From: Polyangiaceae bacterium
Lineage (GTDB): Bacteria; Myxococcota_A; Polyangia; Polyangiales; Polyangiaceae
Direction of reading: 5' to 3'
Length of the DNA: 64,000 nt
Assembly: GCA_019637265.1 (NCBI GenBank)
Contig: JAHBVY010000003.1
Span: forward strand, 434,001-498,000
Under the pieces are notes generated by a model. The model did not search any database. It was not told the DNA's origin and saw nothing but the letters and a program-made list of their open reading frames with translations. A program made the translations under genes and the position numbers. Shown here one piece after another: positions 38,531 to 46,952 of this stretch. Within the stretch, counting starts at the first letter, position 1; every line of letters begins with the position of its first letter.

Positions 38531-40549
38531 ATGGCAGAGCGACATGAGCTGGTGAACGAGGCGGGGGAGATCACGCGCGATCGTCCCTGGATTTTCCGCA
38601 CCTACGCGGGGCACACCAGCGCGCGCGCGTCGAACGCCCTGTATCGCAAGAACCTGGCGCAGGGTCAGACGGGGCTCTCCATCGCCTTCGATCTGCCCAC
38701 CCAGTGCGGTTACGACTCGGATGACCCGATCGCGCTGCCGGAGGTGGGCAAGGTGGGCGTCCCCATCAACTCGCTGGACGACTTGCACGTGCTCTTCGCG
38801 GAGATCCCGCTCTCGCAGATGAACACGTCGATGACCATCAACGGGACGTCGATGTGGCTGCTCGCCCTCTACATCGCGCTGGCGCGCGAGCGCGGTGAGA
38901 GCGAAGCGGCCCTGATGGGCACCACCCAGAACGACATCATCAAGGAGTACCTCGCGCGCGGGACGTACATTTTCCCGCCCGAGCACAGCCTCCGCATCAT
39001 CGCCGAGATGTATGAGTATTGCCTCGAGCGCGTGCCGAACTGGAACGCCTCCAACGTGTGCTCGTACCACCTGCAAGAGGCCGGCGCGACGCCCGCTCAG
39101 GAGCTGGCCTTCGCGCTCTCCACGGCGATCGGCATCCTGGACTCCATCAAGGCGCGCGGCCACTTCGATCAAGCGCAGTTCGAGCGCGCCGTGGGGCGCG
39201 TGAGCTTCTTCGTCAACTCCGGGATCCGCTTCGTGGAGGAGATGTGCAAGATGCGCGCGTTCGTCGCCCTGTGGGAGGAGATCACGCGCGAGCGCTATCA
39301 GGTCAGGGAGGCGAAGTATCGGCGCTTCCGCTACGGCGTGCAGGTCAACTCCCTGGGCCTCACGGAGAACCAGCCGGAGAACAACGCCTGGCGCATCTTG
39401 ATCGAGGCGCTCGGCGTCACCCTCTCGCGTGACGCGCGTTGTCGCGCGCTGCAGCTGCCCGCGTGGAACGAGGCGCTCAGCTTGCCTCGCCCGTGGGACC
39501 AACAGTGGTCGCTGCGCCTCCAGCAGATCCTCGCGTACGAGACGGACCTGCTCGAGTACCCCGACTTGTTCGAGGGCAGCCCGGTGGTGGCCTCGAAGGT
39601 GGAGGCGCTCATGACCGAGGCGCGCGCCGAGATCGAGAAGATTGACGGCATGGGCGGCGTGCGCGTCGCGATCGAGTCGGGTTACATGAAGACGGCGCTG
39701 GTGCGCTCGATGACGGAGCGCCTGACGCGGATTTCGAGAGGGGAGCTGACGGTGGTGGGGATGAACCGTTGGCAAGAGGGCCTGGCGTCGCCGCTCGTGA
39801 GCGCGGCGGACGGCGGCCTGTTCCAGGTGGATCAGGGCGGCGCCCAGGAGGCGCTGAGCGCGCTTCAGGAGACGCGCGCCGAGCGCGATCCCGCGCGGGC
39901 GAAGCAGGCGCTCGAGGCGCTCAAGGCGGCGGCGCGCGGCGGGGAGAACATGCTGCCGGCCAGCATCGAGTGCGCGCTGGCTCGCGTGACGACGGGTGAG
40001 TGGGCCGGCGCGCTGCGCGAGGTGTTCGGCGAGTACCGCCCGGTGACGGGCATCGACGGCCAGCGCCTCGGGCTCGAGGGTGAGCGCGTGGCCAAGCTCC
40101 GCGCGCGGGTGCAGCGCTACACCGATGAGCGCGGGCGCAGGCCGCGCATGGTGGTGGGCAAGCCCGGGCTCGACGGCCACTCGAACGGCGCCGAGATGAT
40201 CGCCGTCTCCGCGCGGCACGTGGGCTTCGACGTCGTCTATTCCGGGATCCGGCTGCGCCCGGAGGAGATCGTGGCGAGCGCCGTGGAGGAGGGCGCCGAC
40301 GTGATCGGCGCCTCGGTGCTGAGCGGCTCGCACTTGGCGCTGGCCGAGCAGCTGATGACGCTGCTCGCGGCGGAGGGCGCGAGCGAGCGGATCCAAGTGG
40401 TGTTCGGCGGCATCATCCCTCAGGCGGACATCCCGGCGCTCGAGGCGATCGGGGTGAAGCAGGTGTTCACGCCCAAGGACTACGAGCTGATGGACATCAT
40501 GGAGCGCATCATGAGCCTGCTCGACGCGGGCGGGGTGAGCCCAGGGTGA
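38531..40549 (+). CDS. MeaA/ethylmalonyl-CoA mutase-like B12 acyl-CoA mutase
   Basis: A 672-residue single-chain mutase. It opens with the barrel (RPWIFRTYAGHTSARASNAL, DLPTQCGYDSDDP), includes TENQPENNAWRILIEALG typical of the MeaA group, and ends in a B12 domain with Asp548-x-His550-x-x-Gly553 in KPGLDGHSNGAEMIA. MeaA proteins convert ethylmalonyl-CoA to methylsuccinyl-CoA in the ethylmalonyl-CoA pathway, or act with crotonyl-CoA reductase in polyketide precursor supply. No crotonyl-CoA carboxylase/reductase is in this window, so substrate is inferred from family resemblance. AGGAGA precedes the ATG. Its stop overlaps the next GTG start. Confidence 0.88.
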   Translation: MAERHELVNEAGEITRDRPWIFRTYAGHTSARASNALYRKNLAQGQTGLSIAFDLPTQCGYDSDDPIALPEVGKVGVPINSLDDLHVLFAEIPLSQMNTSMTINGTSMWLLALYIALARERGESEAALMGTTQNDIIKEYLARGTYIFPPEHSLRIIAEMYEYCLERVPNWNASNVCSYHLQEAGATPAQELAFALSTAIGILDSIKARGHFDQAQFERAVGRVSFFVNSGIRFVEEMCKMRAFVALWEEITRERYQVREAKYRRFRYGVQVNSLGLTENQPENNAWRILIEALGVTLSRDARCRALQLPAWNEALSLPRPWDQQWSLRLQQILAYETDLLEYPDLFEGSPVVASKVEALMTEARAEIEKIDGMGGVRVAIESGYMKTALVRSMTERLTRISRGELTVVGMNRWQEGLASPLVSAADGGLFQVDQGGAQEALSALQETRAERDPARAKQALEALKAAARGGENMLPASIECALARVTTGEWAGALREVFGEYRPVTGIDGQRLGLEGERVAKLRARVQRYTDERGRRPRMVVGKPGLDGHSNGAEMIAVSARHVGFDVVYSGIRLRPEEIVASAVEEGADVIGASVLSGSHLALAEQLMTLLAAEGASERIQVVFGGIIPQADIPALEAIGVKQVFTPKDYELMDIMERIMSLLDAGGVSPG

Positions 40550-41604
40550 CCACGGAGCGTGACCGGTCGGCGGGGCAGGTTGGCCCTGCGGCCATGGCGC
40601 CGCCCGGGGTGGATCATTCCCATGTAGAAACATTGGTGGCGCGCGCGGCGCTGGAGCTCCACCGGGGGAGCGTGGCCGAGCTGATCAACCTGTTCGAAGA
40701 TCAGCGCGCGAGCGCGCGACCCTCGAGGGCGGTGGCGCTGGCGGCGCTCGGGCGTCACCCAGCGCGTCGCCGGGCGGTGTTCATCGGGGTGACGGGGGCG
40801 CCGGGCGCGGGCAAGAGCACCTTGGTGGGGGAGCTAGCGACCCGGCTCCTCGGTGCGCAGCCGAGCTGGCGCGTGGCGGTGCTGGCGGTGGACCCTTCGA
40901 GCCACCTCTCCGGTGGGGCGCTGCTCGGGGACCGCACCCGGGTGCGGATCTCGAGCGATGAGCGGCGCTTCTTCTTCCGTTCGCAGGCGTCGCAGACGGC
41001 GCTCGGCGGCCTCAGCCCGGCGAGCTACGACGTGTGCCGCTTGCTGGAGGGCTTGTTCGATTGCGTGTTCGTGGAGACGGTGGGCGTCGGCCAGAGCGAG
41101 ATCGACATCCGTTTCCTCGCGGATACGGTGTACCTGGTGATGACGCCGCTCGGCGGCGACGAGATCCAGTTCCTCAAGGCGGGGGTGATGGAGATCCCGG
41201 ATCACGTGGTGCTCAACAAGAGCGACGCGAAGCAGGCCGCGCGGCGCGCCTACTACGCGCTCAAGGGGAGCCTCGGGCTAGCGCGCCCGGAGGACGCGGA
41301 TAAGATGAGCGTCTTCCGCACCAGCTGCGTCAGCGGTGAGGGCCTGGCTGAGCTGTCGGAGCACGTGGCTTCGCGGGTGGCTATGGCGGGGGACGAGGGT
41401 GCCCAACCCCCAAAACTAGATCGCGAAGCTTACTTCTTTGAACGCTGGGCGGTTCGCGAGTGGGGTCAGCGAGGCGCGCGCTACCTCGATCGGGAGCTAG
41501 GCGGCGGGCGACAGCTGCTCGCGCGCGTGAGCGGCTACGACGCCGCGCAGCAGGCGCTGGAGGCGGGCTTCGTGGCGCACTTGACAGCCACACGAACTAG
41601 CTGA
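40546..41604 (+). CDS. Second MeaB/ArgK-type GTPase, paired with the MeaA-like mutase
   Basis: A 352-residue G3E GTPase distinct from the MeaB at 37480. P-loop IGVTGAPGAGKST (Gly81-Thr92), AVDPSSHLSGGALLGDRTRV, VETVGVGQSEID and NKSD are all intact. The C terminus is longer and ends with a basic helical region (REWGQRGARYLDREL). The GTG start overlaps the mutase stop (GTGA), so the two are made together, implying a dedicated chaperone for the second mutase. A degenerate G-rich element is embedded at about 41401-41417, coding QPPK. Confidence 0.93.
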   Translation: MTTERDRSAGQVGPAAMAPPGVDHSHVETLVARAALELHRGSVAELINLFEDQRASARPSRAVALAALGRHPARRRAVFIGVTGAPGAGKSTLVGELATRLLGAQPSWRVAVLAVDPSSHLSGGALLGDRTRVRISSDERRFFFRSQASQTALGGLSPASYDVCRLLEGLFDCVFVETVGVGQSEIDIRFLADTVYLVMTPLGGDEIQFLKAGVMEIPDHVVLNKSDAKQAARRAYYALKGSLGLARPEDADKMSVFRTSCVSGEGLAELSEHVASRVAMAGDEGAQPPKLDREAYFFERWAVREWGQRGARYLDRELGGGRQLLARVSGYDAAQQALEAGFVAHLTATRTS

Positions 41605-41617
41605 GGGCGCTTGAAGT

Positions 41618-41634
41618 GGGTTTTGGGGTTTGGC
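41618..41634 (+). repeat. G-rich dispersed repeat, copy 3
   Basis: GGGTTTTGGGGTTTGGC, followed by AGTGTGC, lies just after the second GTPase gene. It is identical over 21 bases to the inverted copy at 46823. Confidence 0.65.
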
Positions 41635-41788
41635 AGTGTGCTGCCTGGCGCTGGGGGAGCTGCCGGGTGGGTGCTCCCCAGAGTTTCCTTGATCGGCCCG
41701 AGAGCCGGTGCATGATTCGTAGGCGATTGAGTGATGCGGGTGCCGCTGGGCGCACTGCCAGGCCGCACTGTCGGGCGCCGTTTGGCCC

Positions 41789-41817
41789 TTGGGCCGGAGG
41801 TATACACTATGTATACT
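41789..41817 (+). promoter_or_regulatory. Promoter with palindromic operator for the acyl-CoA dehydrogenase genes
   Basis: TTGGGC (41789-41794) and TATACT (41812-41817) are 17 bases apart, a good sigma-70-like pair. The dyad GTATAC-ACTAT-GTATAC (41800-41816) overlaps the spacer and -10 box and is the only AT-rich patch in the area. Such placement suits a repressor of the TetR or FadR type. The start site would be near 41824, leading to GGAGG and ATG at 41857. Confidence 0.65.
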
Positions 41818-41856
41818 CTGGCCTGGGAGCGACCGAACGGCGCTCACCGGAGGAGC

Positions 41857-43182
41857 ATGAAGAAGGTAGCGAGTCAGGCCATGGGCCTGGGGCTGAAGTG
41901 GCTGGGTGACGTGAGCGGCGCCGAGTGGCTCGATCGATATGGGCTGCGCGAGCGCGCGACGCAGGTGGTGGAGCGCGGCGCGCGCGCTGGTTTCCGCACG
42001 GTACAGGACGCGGGGCGGCGCTTCAGTCCGCTGATGAAGCTGGCGGCGCCGAGTCGGCTGCCGAAGCCCAAGGAGCCGCCGGCGCTGTTCGATCTCACGC
42101 TGACCGACGAGCAGCAGATGACCTGTGAGATGCTGCGGCGCTTCGCCGAGGACGTGATCCGCCCCGCGGCGCGTGAGGCGGACGATGCTTGCAGCACCCC
42201 CGCGTCGCTGCTCGAGGCCTCCACGGAGCTTGGGCTGCTCGAGATGGCGTTGCCGGAGGCGCTCGGTGGCGCGGGGGCGGAGCGCTCCCCCACCACCTCC
42301 ATCCTCGCGTTGGAGGAGCTGGCGTTTGGAGACCTGGGGGTGGCGCTGGCGCTCTACGCGCCTCTCTCGGTCGTCAATCTGCTGGTCGACTTCGGGACTC
42401 AGGTGCAGCAGGAGCGCTACTTGTCGCCGCTCGCGGGCGCCGGCTACGTGCCGCTCGCGTTGGCGGTGACGGAGCCGACGGCGGGCTTCGATCCATGGCA
42501 GCTCCGGACGCAGGCCACGCGCTCGGGCGAGGGTTGGCTGCTCTCGGGCGAGAAGCGCTTGGTGCCGCTCGGGGGTAGCGCCGAGCTGTTCGTGGTGGCG
42601 GCGCGCACGGAGGCGGGGACGCCAGCGCTGTTCCTGGTGGAGCGAACGGCAGAGGGGCTGACGGTAGCGGCGGATCCTTGCATGGGCGCGCGCGCGGCCG
42701 ATCTCTCGCTGCTGAAGCTGGATGAGGTGCGGGTCACTGACGAGGCTCGCCTGGGCGGCGACGCCGGCCTCCAGGCTTATGAGGCGCTCATCTCCCGCGC
42801 CCAGGTGGGCTGGGCGGCGATGGCGGTGGGCGCGAGCCGCGCGGTGCTCGAGTACGTGATCCCTTACTGCAACGAGCGCATCGCCTTCGGTGAGCCGATC
42901 ACCAACCGCCAGTCGGTGGCCTTCGCCATCGCGGACATCGCGCTGGAGATCGACGGCATGCGCCTGCTCACCCAGCGCGCCGCGAGCCGCGCCGAGCGCC
43001 ATGAAGATTTCCGCAGGGAAGCGTACTTGGCGGCGCTGCAAGCGGGGGAGAAGGGCATGCAGATTGGTAGTCAGGGGGTGCAACTGCTCGGCGGTCACGG
43101 CTTCACCAAGGAGCACCCGGTGGAGCTCTGGTATCGGCACCTGCGCGCCATCTCGCTTTGCCACGGGACGCTGTACGTCTGA
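41857..43182 (+). CDS. Acyl-CoA dehydrogenase family protein, atypical (likely non-catalytic partner)
   Basis: A 441-residue protein. Residues 1-75 are an extension not usual in the family. The acyl-CoA dehydrogenase fold follows from LTDEQQMTCEMLRRFAEDVI; the flavin-binding loop is altered to AVTEPTAGFDPWQL, and ANRQ-type substrate segment IAFGEPITNRQSVAF is present. The C-terminal region reads LWYRHLRAISLCHGTLYV: where the usual catalytic Glu precedes Gly-Thr (YEGT), there is His. The Arg of the FAD-contact region is also hard to place. It may be the inactive half of a heteromer with the next gene. ATG 41857 follows GGAGG; the frame is open upstream to 41731. Confidence 0.85.
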   Translation: MKKVASQAMGLGLKWLGDVSGAEWLDRYGLRERATQVVERGARAGFRTVQDAGRRFSPLMKLAAPSRLPKPKEPPALFDLTLTDEQQMTCEMLRRFAEDVIRPAAREADDACSTPASLLEASTELGLLEMALPEALGGAGAERSPTTSILALEELAFGDLGVALALYAPLSVVNLLVDFGTQVQQERYLSPLAGAGYVPLALAVTEPTAGFDPWQLRTQATRSGEGWLLSGEKRLVPLGGSAELFVVAARTEAGTPALFLVERTAEGLTVAADPCMGARAADLSLLKLDEVRVTDEARLGGDAGLQAYEALISRAQVGWAAMAVGASRAVLEYVIPYCNERIAFGEPITNRQSVAFAIADIALEIDGMRLLTQRAASRAERHEDFRREAYLAALQAGEKGMQIGSQGVQLLGGHGFTKEHPVELWYRHLRAISLCHGTLYV

Positions 43183-43195
43183 AGGAGCAAGACCG

Positions 43196-44401
43196 ATGTT
43201 GAACCTCGAGATCCCCAAGAAGCTGAAGCCGCTCCTCACCCAGGCCTCCCAGGTGGCGGAGCACGTGTTCCGCCCCATCTCACGCAAGTACGACTTGGCC
43301 GAGCACGCCTACCCGAAGGAGCTCGATCTCCTGGCGGCGGCGATGGACGGCATGAACTCGGCGGGCGGCGTCGGCGCGGGCGCCGGCGAGCTGAGCCGCA
43401 AGCAAGAGGAGCGCGAGGGCGTGAAGAACGGCGCCAACATGGCGACCGTGCTCGGCCTCGCGGAGCTGTGTTGGGGTGACGTGGGGCTCGCGCTCTCCAT
43501 CCCACGTCAGGGGCTGGGTAACTCGGCGATCGCCGCGGTGGCGACGCCGGAGCAGAAGCGCGCCTTCGGCGCCACCTGGGCGGCGATGGCGATCACCGAG
43601 CCGAACGCTGGCTCGGACTCCAGCGCCATCCGCACCACGGCGCGCCGCGACGGCGACGAGTGGGTGCTGAACGGCGAGAAGATCTTCGTGACCGCGGGGG
43701 AGCGCGCGGGGAGCGTGGTGGTGTGGGCGACGCTCGACGCGAGCCTCGGGCGCGCGGCGATCAAGAGCTTCGTGGTGCCGAAGGGCACCCCTGGGATGGA
43801 GGTGGTGCGGCTCGAGAAGAAGCTCGGGATCCGCGCCTCGGACACCGCAACGGTCAGCTTCACTGATTGTCGTGTGCCGCTGGGCAATATCCTGGGGAGC
43901 CCGGAGATCGATCCGCAGCGCGGCTTCGCCGGCGTGATGCAGACCTTCGACAACACGCGCCCGGTGGTGGCGGCGATGGCGATCGGCATCGCGCGGGCGG
44001 CGCTCGAGCTGACGCGCCAGCTGCTCGCGCCCGAAGGGGTGAAGCAGAGCTATCGCGGGGTGCGCTTCGGGCGCGGCGCTACGGAGGCTGAGCTGGACCG
44101 CTTGGAGGCGGAGTGGGAGGCCTCGCGCCTGCTCACGCTGCGCGCCGCTTGGATGGCCGACAACGGCCGCCCGAACAGCATGGAAGCCTCCATGGCGAAG
44201 GCGAAGGCCGGGCGCACCGCCACCGAGATCTGCCTGCGGGCGGTGGAGCTGTGCGGCGCCGCGGGTTACTCCGAGCGGGAGCTGCTCGAGAAGTGGGCGC
44301 GCGACGCCAAGATCCTCGACATCTTCGAGGGCACCCAGCAAATCCAGATGCTGATCGTGGCGCGGCGGCTGCTCGGGAAGAAGTCGAGCGAGCTTCGCTG
44401 A
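43196..44401 (+). CDS. Acyl-CoA dehydrogenase
   Basis: A 401-residue flavoenzyme. It shows AITEPNAGSDSSAIRTTA (flavin site), LNGEKIFVTAGERAG, and FDNTRPVVAAMAIGIARAAL, then the catalytic base in AKILDIFEGTQQIQMLI (Glu before Gly-Thr). It oxidises an acyl-CoA to the 2-enoyl form, passing electrons to ETF. GAAGGAG eight bases before the ATG sets the start, 13 bases after the upstream gene. The neighbours (B12 mutases) suggest branched-chain or short-chain acyl-CoA breakdown, but the substrate cannot be assigned. Confidence 0.94.
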   Translation: MLNLEIPKKLKPLLTQASQVAEHVFRPISRKYDLAEHAYPKELDLLAAAMDGMNSAGGVGAGAGELSRKQEEREGVKNGANMATVLGLAELCWGDVGLALSIPRQGLGNSAIAAVATPEQKRAFGATWAAMAITEPNAGSDSSAIRTTARRDGDEWVLNGEKIFVTAGERAGSVVVWATLDASLGRAAIKSFVVPKGTPGMEVVRLEKKLGIRASDTATVSFTDCRVPLGNILGSPEIDPQRGFAGVMQTFDNTRPVVAAMAIGIARAALELTRQLLAPEGVKQSYRGVRFGRGATEAELDRLEAEWEASRLLTLRAAWMADNGRPNSMEASMAKAKAGRTATEICLRAVELCGAAGYSERELLEKWARDAKILDIFEGTQQIQMLIVARRLLGKKSSELR

Positions 44402-44449
44402 GTCGCTTGGGTGCGGGGCTCGCGGCGTGAGCTATAACCCGCGCTCCGT

Positions 44450-46780
44450 ATGAGCGAGCTAGACGCCCACACCCTGACGCAGGTCGAGAGCAAGGACTTC
44501 ATTCGCGAGCTCATCGAGCGCGATCGAGCGAGCGGCAAGCACCAGGGGCGCGTCGTCACCCGCTTCCCCCCGGAGCCCAACGGCTACCTCCACATCGGGC
44601 ACTCCAAGAGCATCTGCCTGAACTTTGGCTTGGCGGAGGAGTACGGTGGGCGCTGTCACCTGCGCTTCGACGACACCAACCCCGCCGCGGAGGACCTGGA
44701 GTACGTGGAGTCGATCCAGCGCGACGTGCGCTGGCTCGGCTTCGATTGGGGCGAGCACCTCTACTTCGCTTCGGATTACTACGAGCGGCTGTATCAGATC
44801 GCCGAGCGGCTGATCCGCTCGGGGGATGCCTACGTGTGCAGCCTGAGCGAGGCGGAGATCCGCGAGTACCGCGGCACCATCAGCGAGCCGGGGCGCCCCA
44901 GCCCCTACCGTGACCGCACGGTGGAGGAGAACCTGGATCTGTTCCGGCGCATGAAGGCCGGCGAGTTCGCGGACGGCGCTCACGTGCTGCGCGCGAAGAT
45001 CGACATGGCGGCGCCCAACATGAAGCTCCGCGATCCGCTGATTTACCGCATCCGTCACCACGCGCACTACCGGCTGGGGGACGCCTGGTGCATCTACCCG
45101 CTGTACGACTTCGCCCACTGCTTGAGCGACGGCATCGAGGGCGTCACCCACTCGCTCTGCACCTTGGAGTTCGAGAACAACCGGCCGCTCTACGATTGGT
45201 TCCTGGCGCGCTCGGGCCTCAGCTTCGAGGGCGCCGCGCCCGAGCAGACGGAGTTCGCGCGGCTCGGCCTCAGCTACACGGTGATGAGCAAGCGGAAGCT
45301 GCTCCGCCTGGTGCAGGAGAAGCACGTCAGCGGCTGGGACGATCCGCGCATGCCCACCATCGCCGGGCTCCGCCGCCGCGGCTACACCCCGGAGGCGATC
45401 CGGAATTTTGCGCGGCGGGTGGGCGTCGCCAAGAACAACAGCCTGGTGGATTTTGCGCTGCTCGAGCACGCGGTGCGCGAGGATTTGAGCCAGAGGAGCC
45501 CGCGGGTGCTGTGCGTGCTCCAGCCGCTCAAGCTCACGATCACCAATTACCCAGCGGAGAAGGTGGAGGAGCTCACGGCGCCCTACTTCCCGCCGGACGT
45601 CGGCAAGCCGGGGAGCCGCGCGCTGCCGTTCTCTCGGGAGCTGTGGATCGAGCAGGAGGATTTCGAGCTCACGCCCCCGAAGGGCTTCCGTCGCCTGAGC
45701 CCAGGGGCCTCCGTGCGGCTCCGCTACGCCCACGTCATCACCTGTGAGTCAGTGGTCAAAGACGCTGACGGAAACGTGGTGGAGGTGCAGGCGCGGCTCG
45801 CCTCACCGGAGGAGGCGGAGCGGCTCGAGGTGAAGGGGACCATTCACTGGGTGAGCGCGGCGCACGCCGTCAGCTGCACGGTCCACTGCTATGACCGCCT
45901 GTTCCAGGTGCCGGAGCCGGACGCGGGGGAGGACGTGGACTTCTTGAGCTACCTCAACCCGCAGAGCTTGGAGACGTTCACCGGGTGTCAGTTGGAGCCG
46001 GCGGCGGCGCGCGAAGGGCTCACGCAGGTGCAGTTCGAGCGCCACGGCTACTTCTGCTTGGATCGGGCGTGGGGTGAAGAGCCGGAGGCCGCTTCAGGCG
46101 AGCTGGTGTGGAACCGCACGGTGCCCTTGAAGGATAGCTGGGCGCGCGTTTCACGCGGCGCGATGGAGGCAGAGCCGCCGCGGCGGCGCGCGGGTCAGGC
46201 TAACGTACGCAATGAAGGGAGCGCTCAGGCTCCCAGCAAAGCAGCGTCGCCAGGCGCAGCCGCGCTGGCGCTCCAAGCGCTGCACGGCCTGACGGAGCAG
46301 GAGGCGCGCGTCATCAGCGCGGAGCCGCGGCTCGGTAAGCTGCTCGTGCAGCTGGAGGGTCTGGGCACCTCACCGAAGCTGGCCGCGCGCTGGCTCGCGA
46401 ACGACGTGGCGGCGCTGACCAAGGTGGAGGCCGGCGAGCTCAAGTTCGGCGCGGCCGAGCTCGCGAGCTTGATTCAGCTGGTTGAGTCAGGAACGCTGAC
46501 GAGGCGCCTGGCGAAGGACGTGTTCGCGGAGCTGGCCCAGAGCGGTGAGGCCCCCGAACAAATCGTGGAGCGCCTGGGCGGGCAGCTGAGCGGGGACGAG
46601 GAGCTCATCCCCGTGGTGGATCAGGTGCTGGCGAAGAACCCAGAGCACGTGAGCCGCTACCGCGCCGGGAACTTGAACCTGATGGGCGCCTTCGTGGGTC
46701 AGGTGATGCGCGCGACGGGCGGCCGCGCCAACCCCCAGCGCGTGACGGAGCTGCTCGAGCAGCGCCTCAAAGCGGACTGA
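44450..46780 (+). CDS. glnS: Glutaminyl-tRNA synthetase with YqeY-like C-terminal domain
   Basis: A 776-residue class I synthetase. HIGH motif His48-Ile-Gly-His51 in GYLHIGHSKS, KMSKS-type loop Val278-Met-Ser-Lys281, and the RFDDTNPAAEDLEYVESI and CTLEFENNRPLYDWFL blocks of GlnRS. The anticodon-binding barrel ends near residue 570. A ~200-residue tail follows (EARVISAEPRLGKLLVQLEG through NPQRVTELLEQRLKAD), resembling YqeY/GatB tail domains as in the Deinococcus enzyme; such tails help bind tRNA-Gln. A low-GC linker with GTCAG dyads joins the two parts. It is 49 bases after the acyl-CoA dehydrogenase and may share its transcript. Confidence 0.94.
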   Translation: MSELDAHTLTQVESKDFIRELIERDRASGKHQGRVVTRFPPEPNGYLHIGHSKSICLNFGLAEEYGGRCHLRFDDTNPAAEDLEYVESIQRDVRWLGFDWGEHLYFASDYYERLYQIAERLIRSGDAYVCSLSEAEIREYRGTISEPGRPSPYRDRTVEENLDLFRRMKAGEFADGAHVLRAKIDMAAPNMKLRDPLIYRIRHHAHYRLGDAWCIYPLYDFAHCLSDGIEGVTHSLCTLEFENNRPLYDWFLARSGLSFEGAAPEQTEFARLGLSYTVMSKRKLLRLVQEKHVSGWDDPRMPTIAGLRRRGYTPEAIRNFARRVGVAKNNSLVDFALLEHAVREDLSQRSPRVLCVLQPLKLTITNYPAEKVEELTAPYFPPDVGKPGSRALPFSRELWIEQEDFELTPPKGFRRLSPGASVRLRYAHVITCESVVKDADGNVVEVQARLASPEEAERLEVKGTIHWVSAAHAVSCTVHCYDRLFQVPEPDAGEDVDFLSYLNPQSLETFTGCQLEPAAAREGLTQVQFERHGYFCLDRAWGEEPEAASGELVWNRTVPLKDSWARVSRGAMEAEPPRRRAGQANVRNEGSAQAPSKAASPGAAALALQALHGLTEQEARVISAEPRLGKLLVQLEGLGTSPKLAARWLANDVAALTKVEAGELKFGAAELASLIQLVESGTLTRRLAKDVFAELAQSGEAPEQIVERLGGQLSGDEELIPVVDQVLAKNPEHVSRYRAGNLNLMGAFVGQVMRATGGRANPQRVTELLEQRLKAD

Positions 46781-46822
46781 CGGCGGGCTCAGGGTGAGCG
46801 CGGGGTACTCGTGAGGTGCACT

Positions 46823-46839
46823 GCCAAACCCCAAAACCC
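46823..46839 (-). repeat. G-rich dispersed repeat, copy 4 (inverted)
   Basis: On the minus strand, GGGTTTTGGGGTTTGGC followed by AGTG. It lies between the convergent glnS and oligopeptide transporter genes. CTGCCAA (46821) can also pair with TTGGCAG about 25 bases downstream. Confidence 0.65.
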
Positions 46840-46952
46840 AAATCAGTCAGCTTGGCAGACTGCGTGAGCGGCGAGCGCGCCTCCGTCGCACGCCTAGCGT
46901 CAGTGTCACCGCTTGTCCCGCGCCTGCGAGATGTGCCGGTAGCGAGCGCGCT

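Noticed and set aside
38486-40633. A 715-codon antisense frame over the MeaA-like mutase
   Set aside because: Arg/His/Leu-rich shadow with no motifs; the plus strand encodes a complete B12 mutase.
41618-46839. Transposon bounded by inverted repeats
   Set aside because: The ends are members of a repeat found in many other places and there is no transposase or target duplication; kept only as a low-ranking observation.
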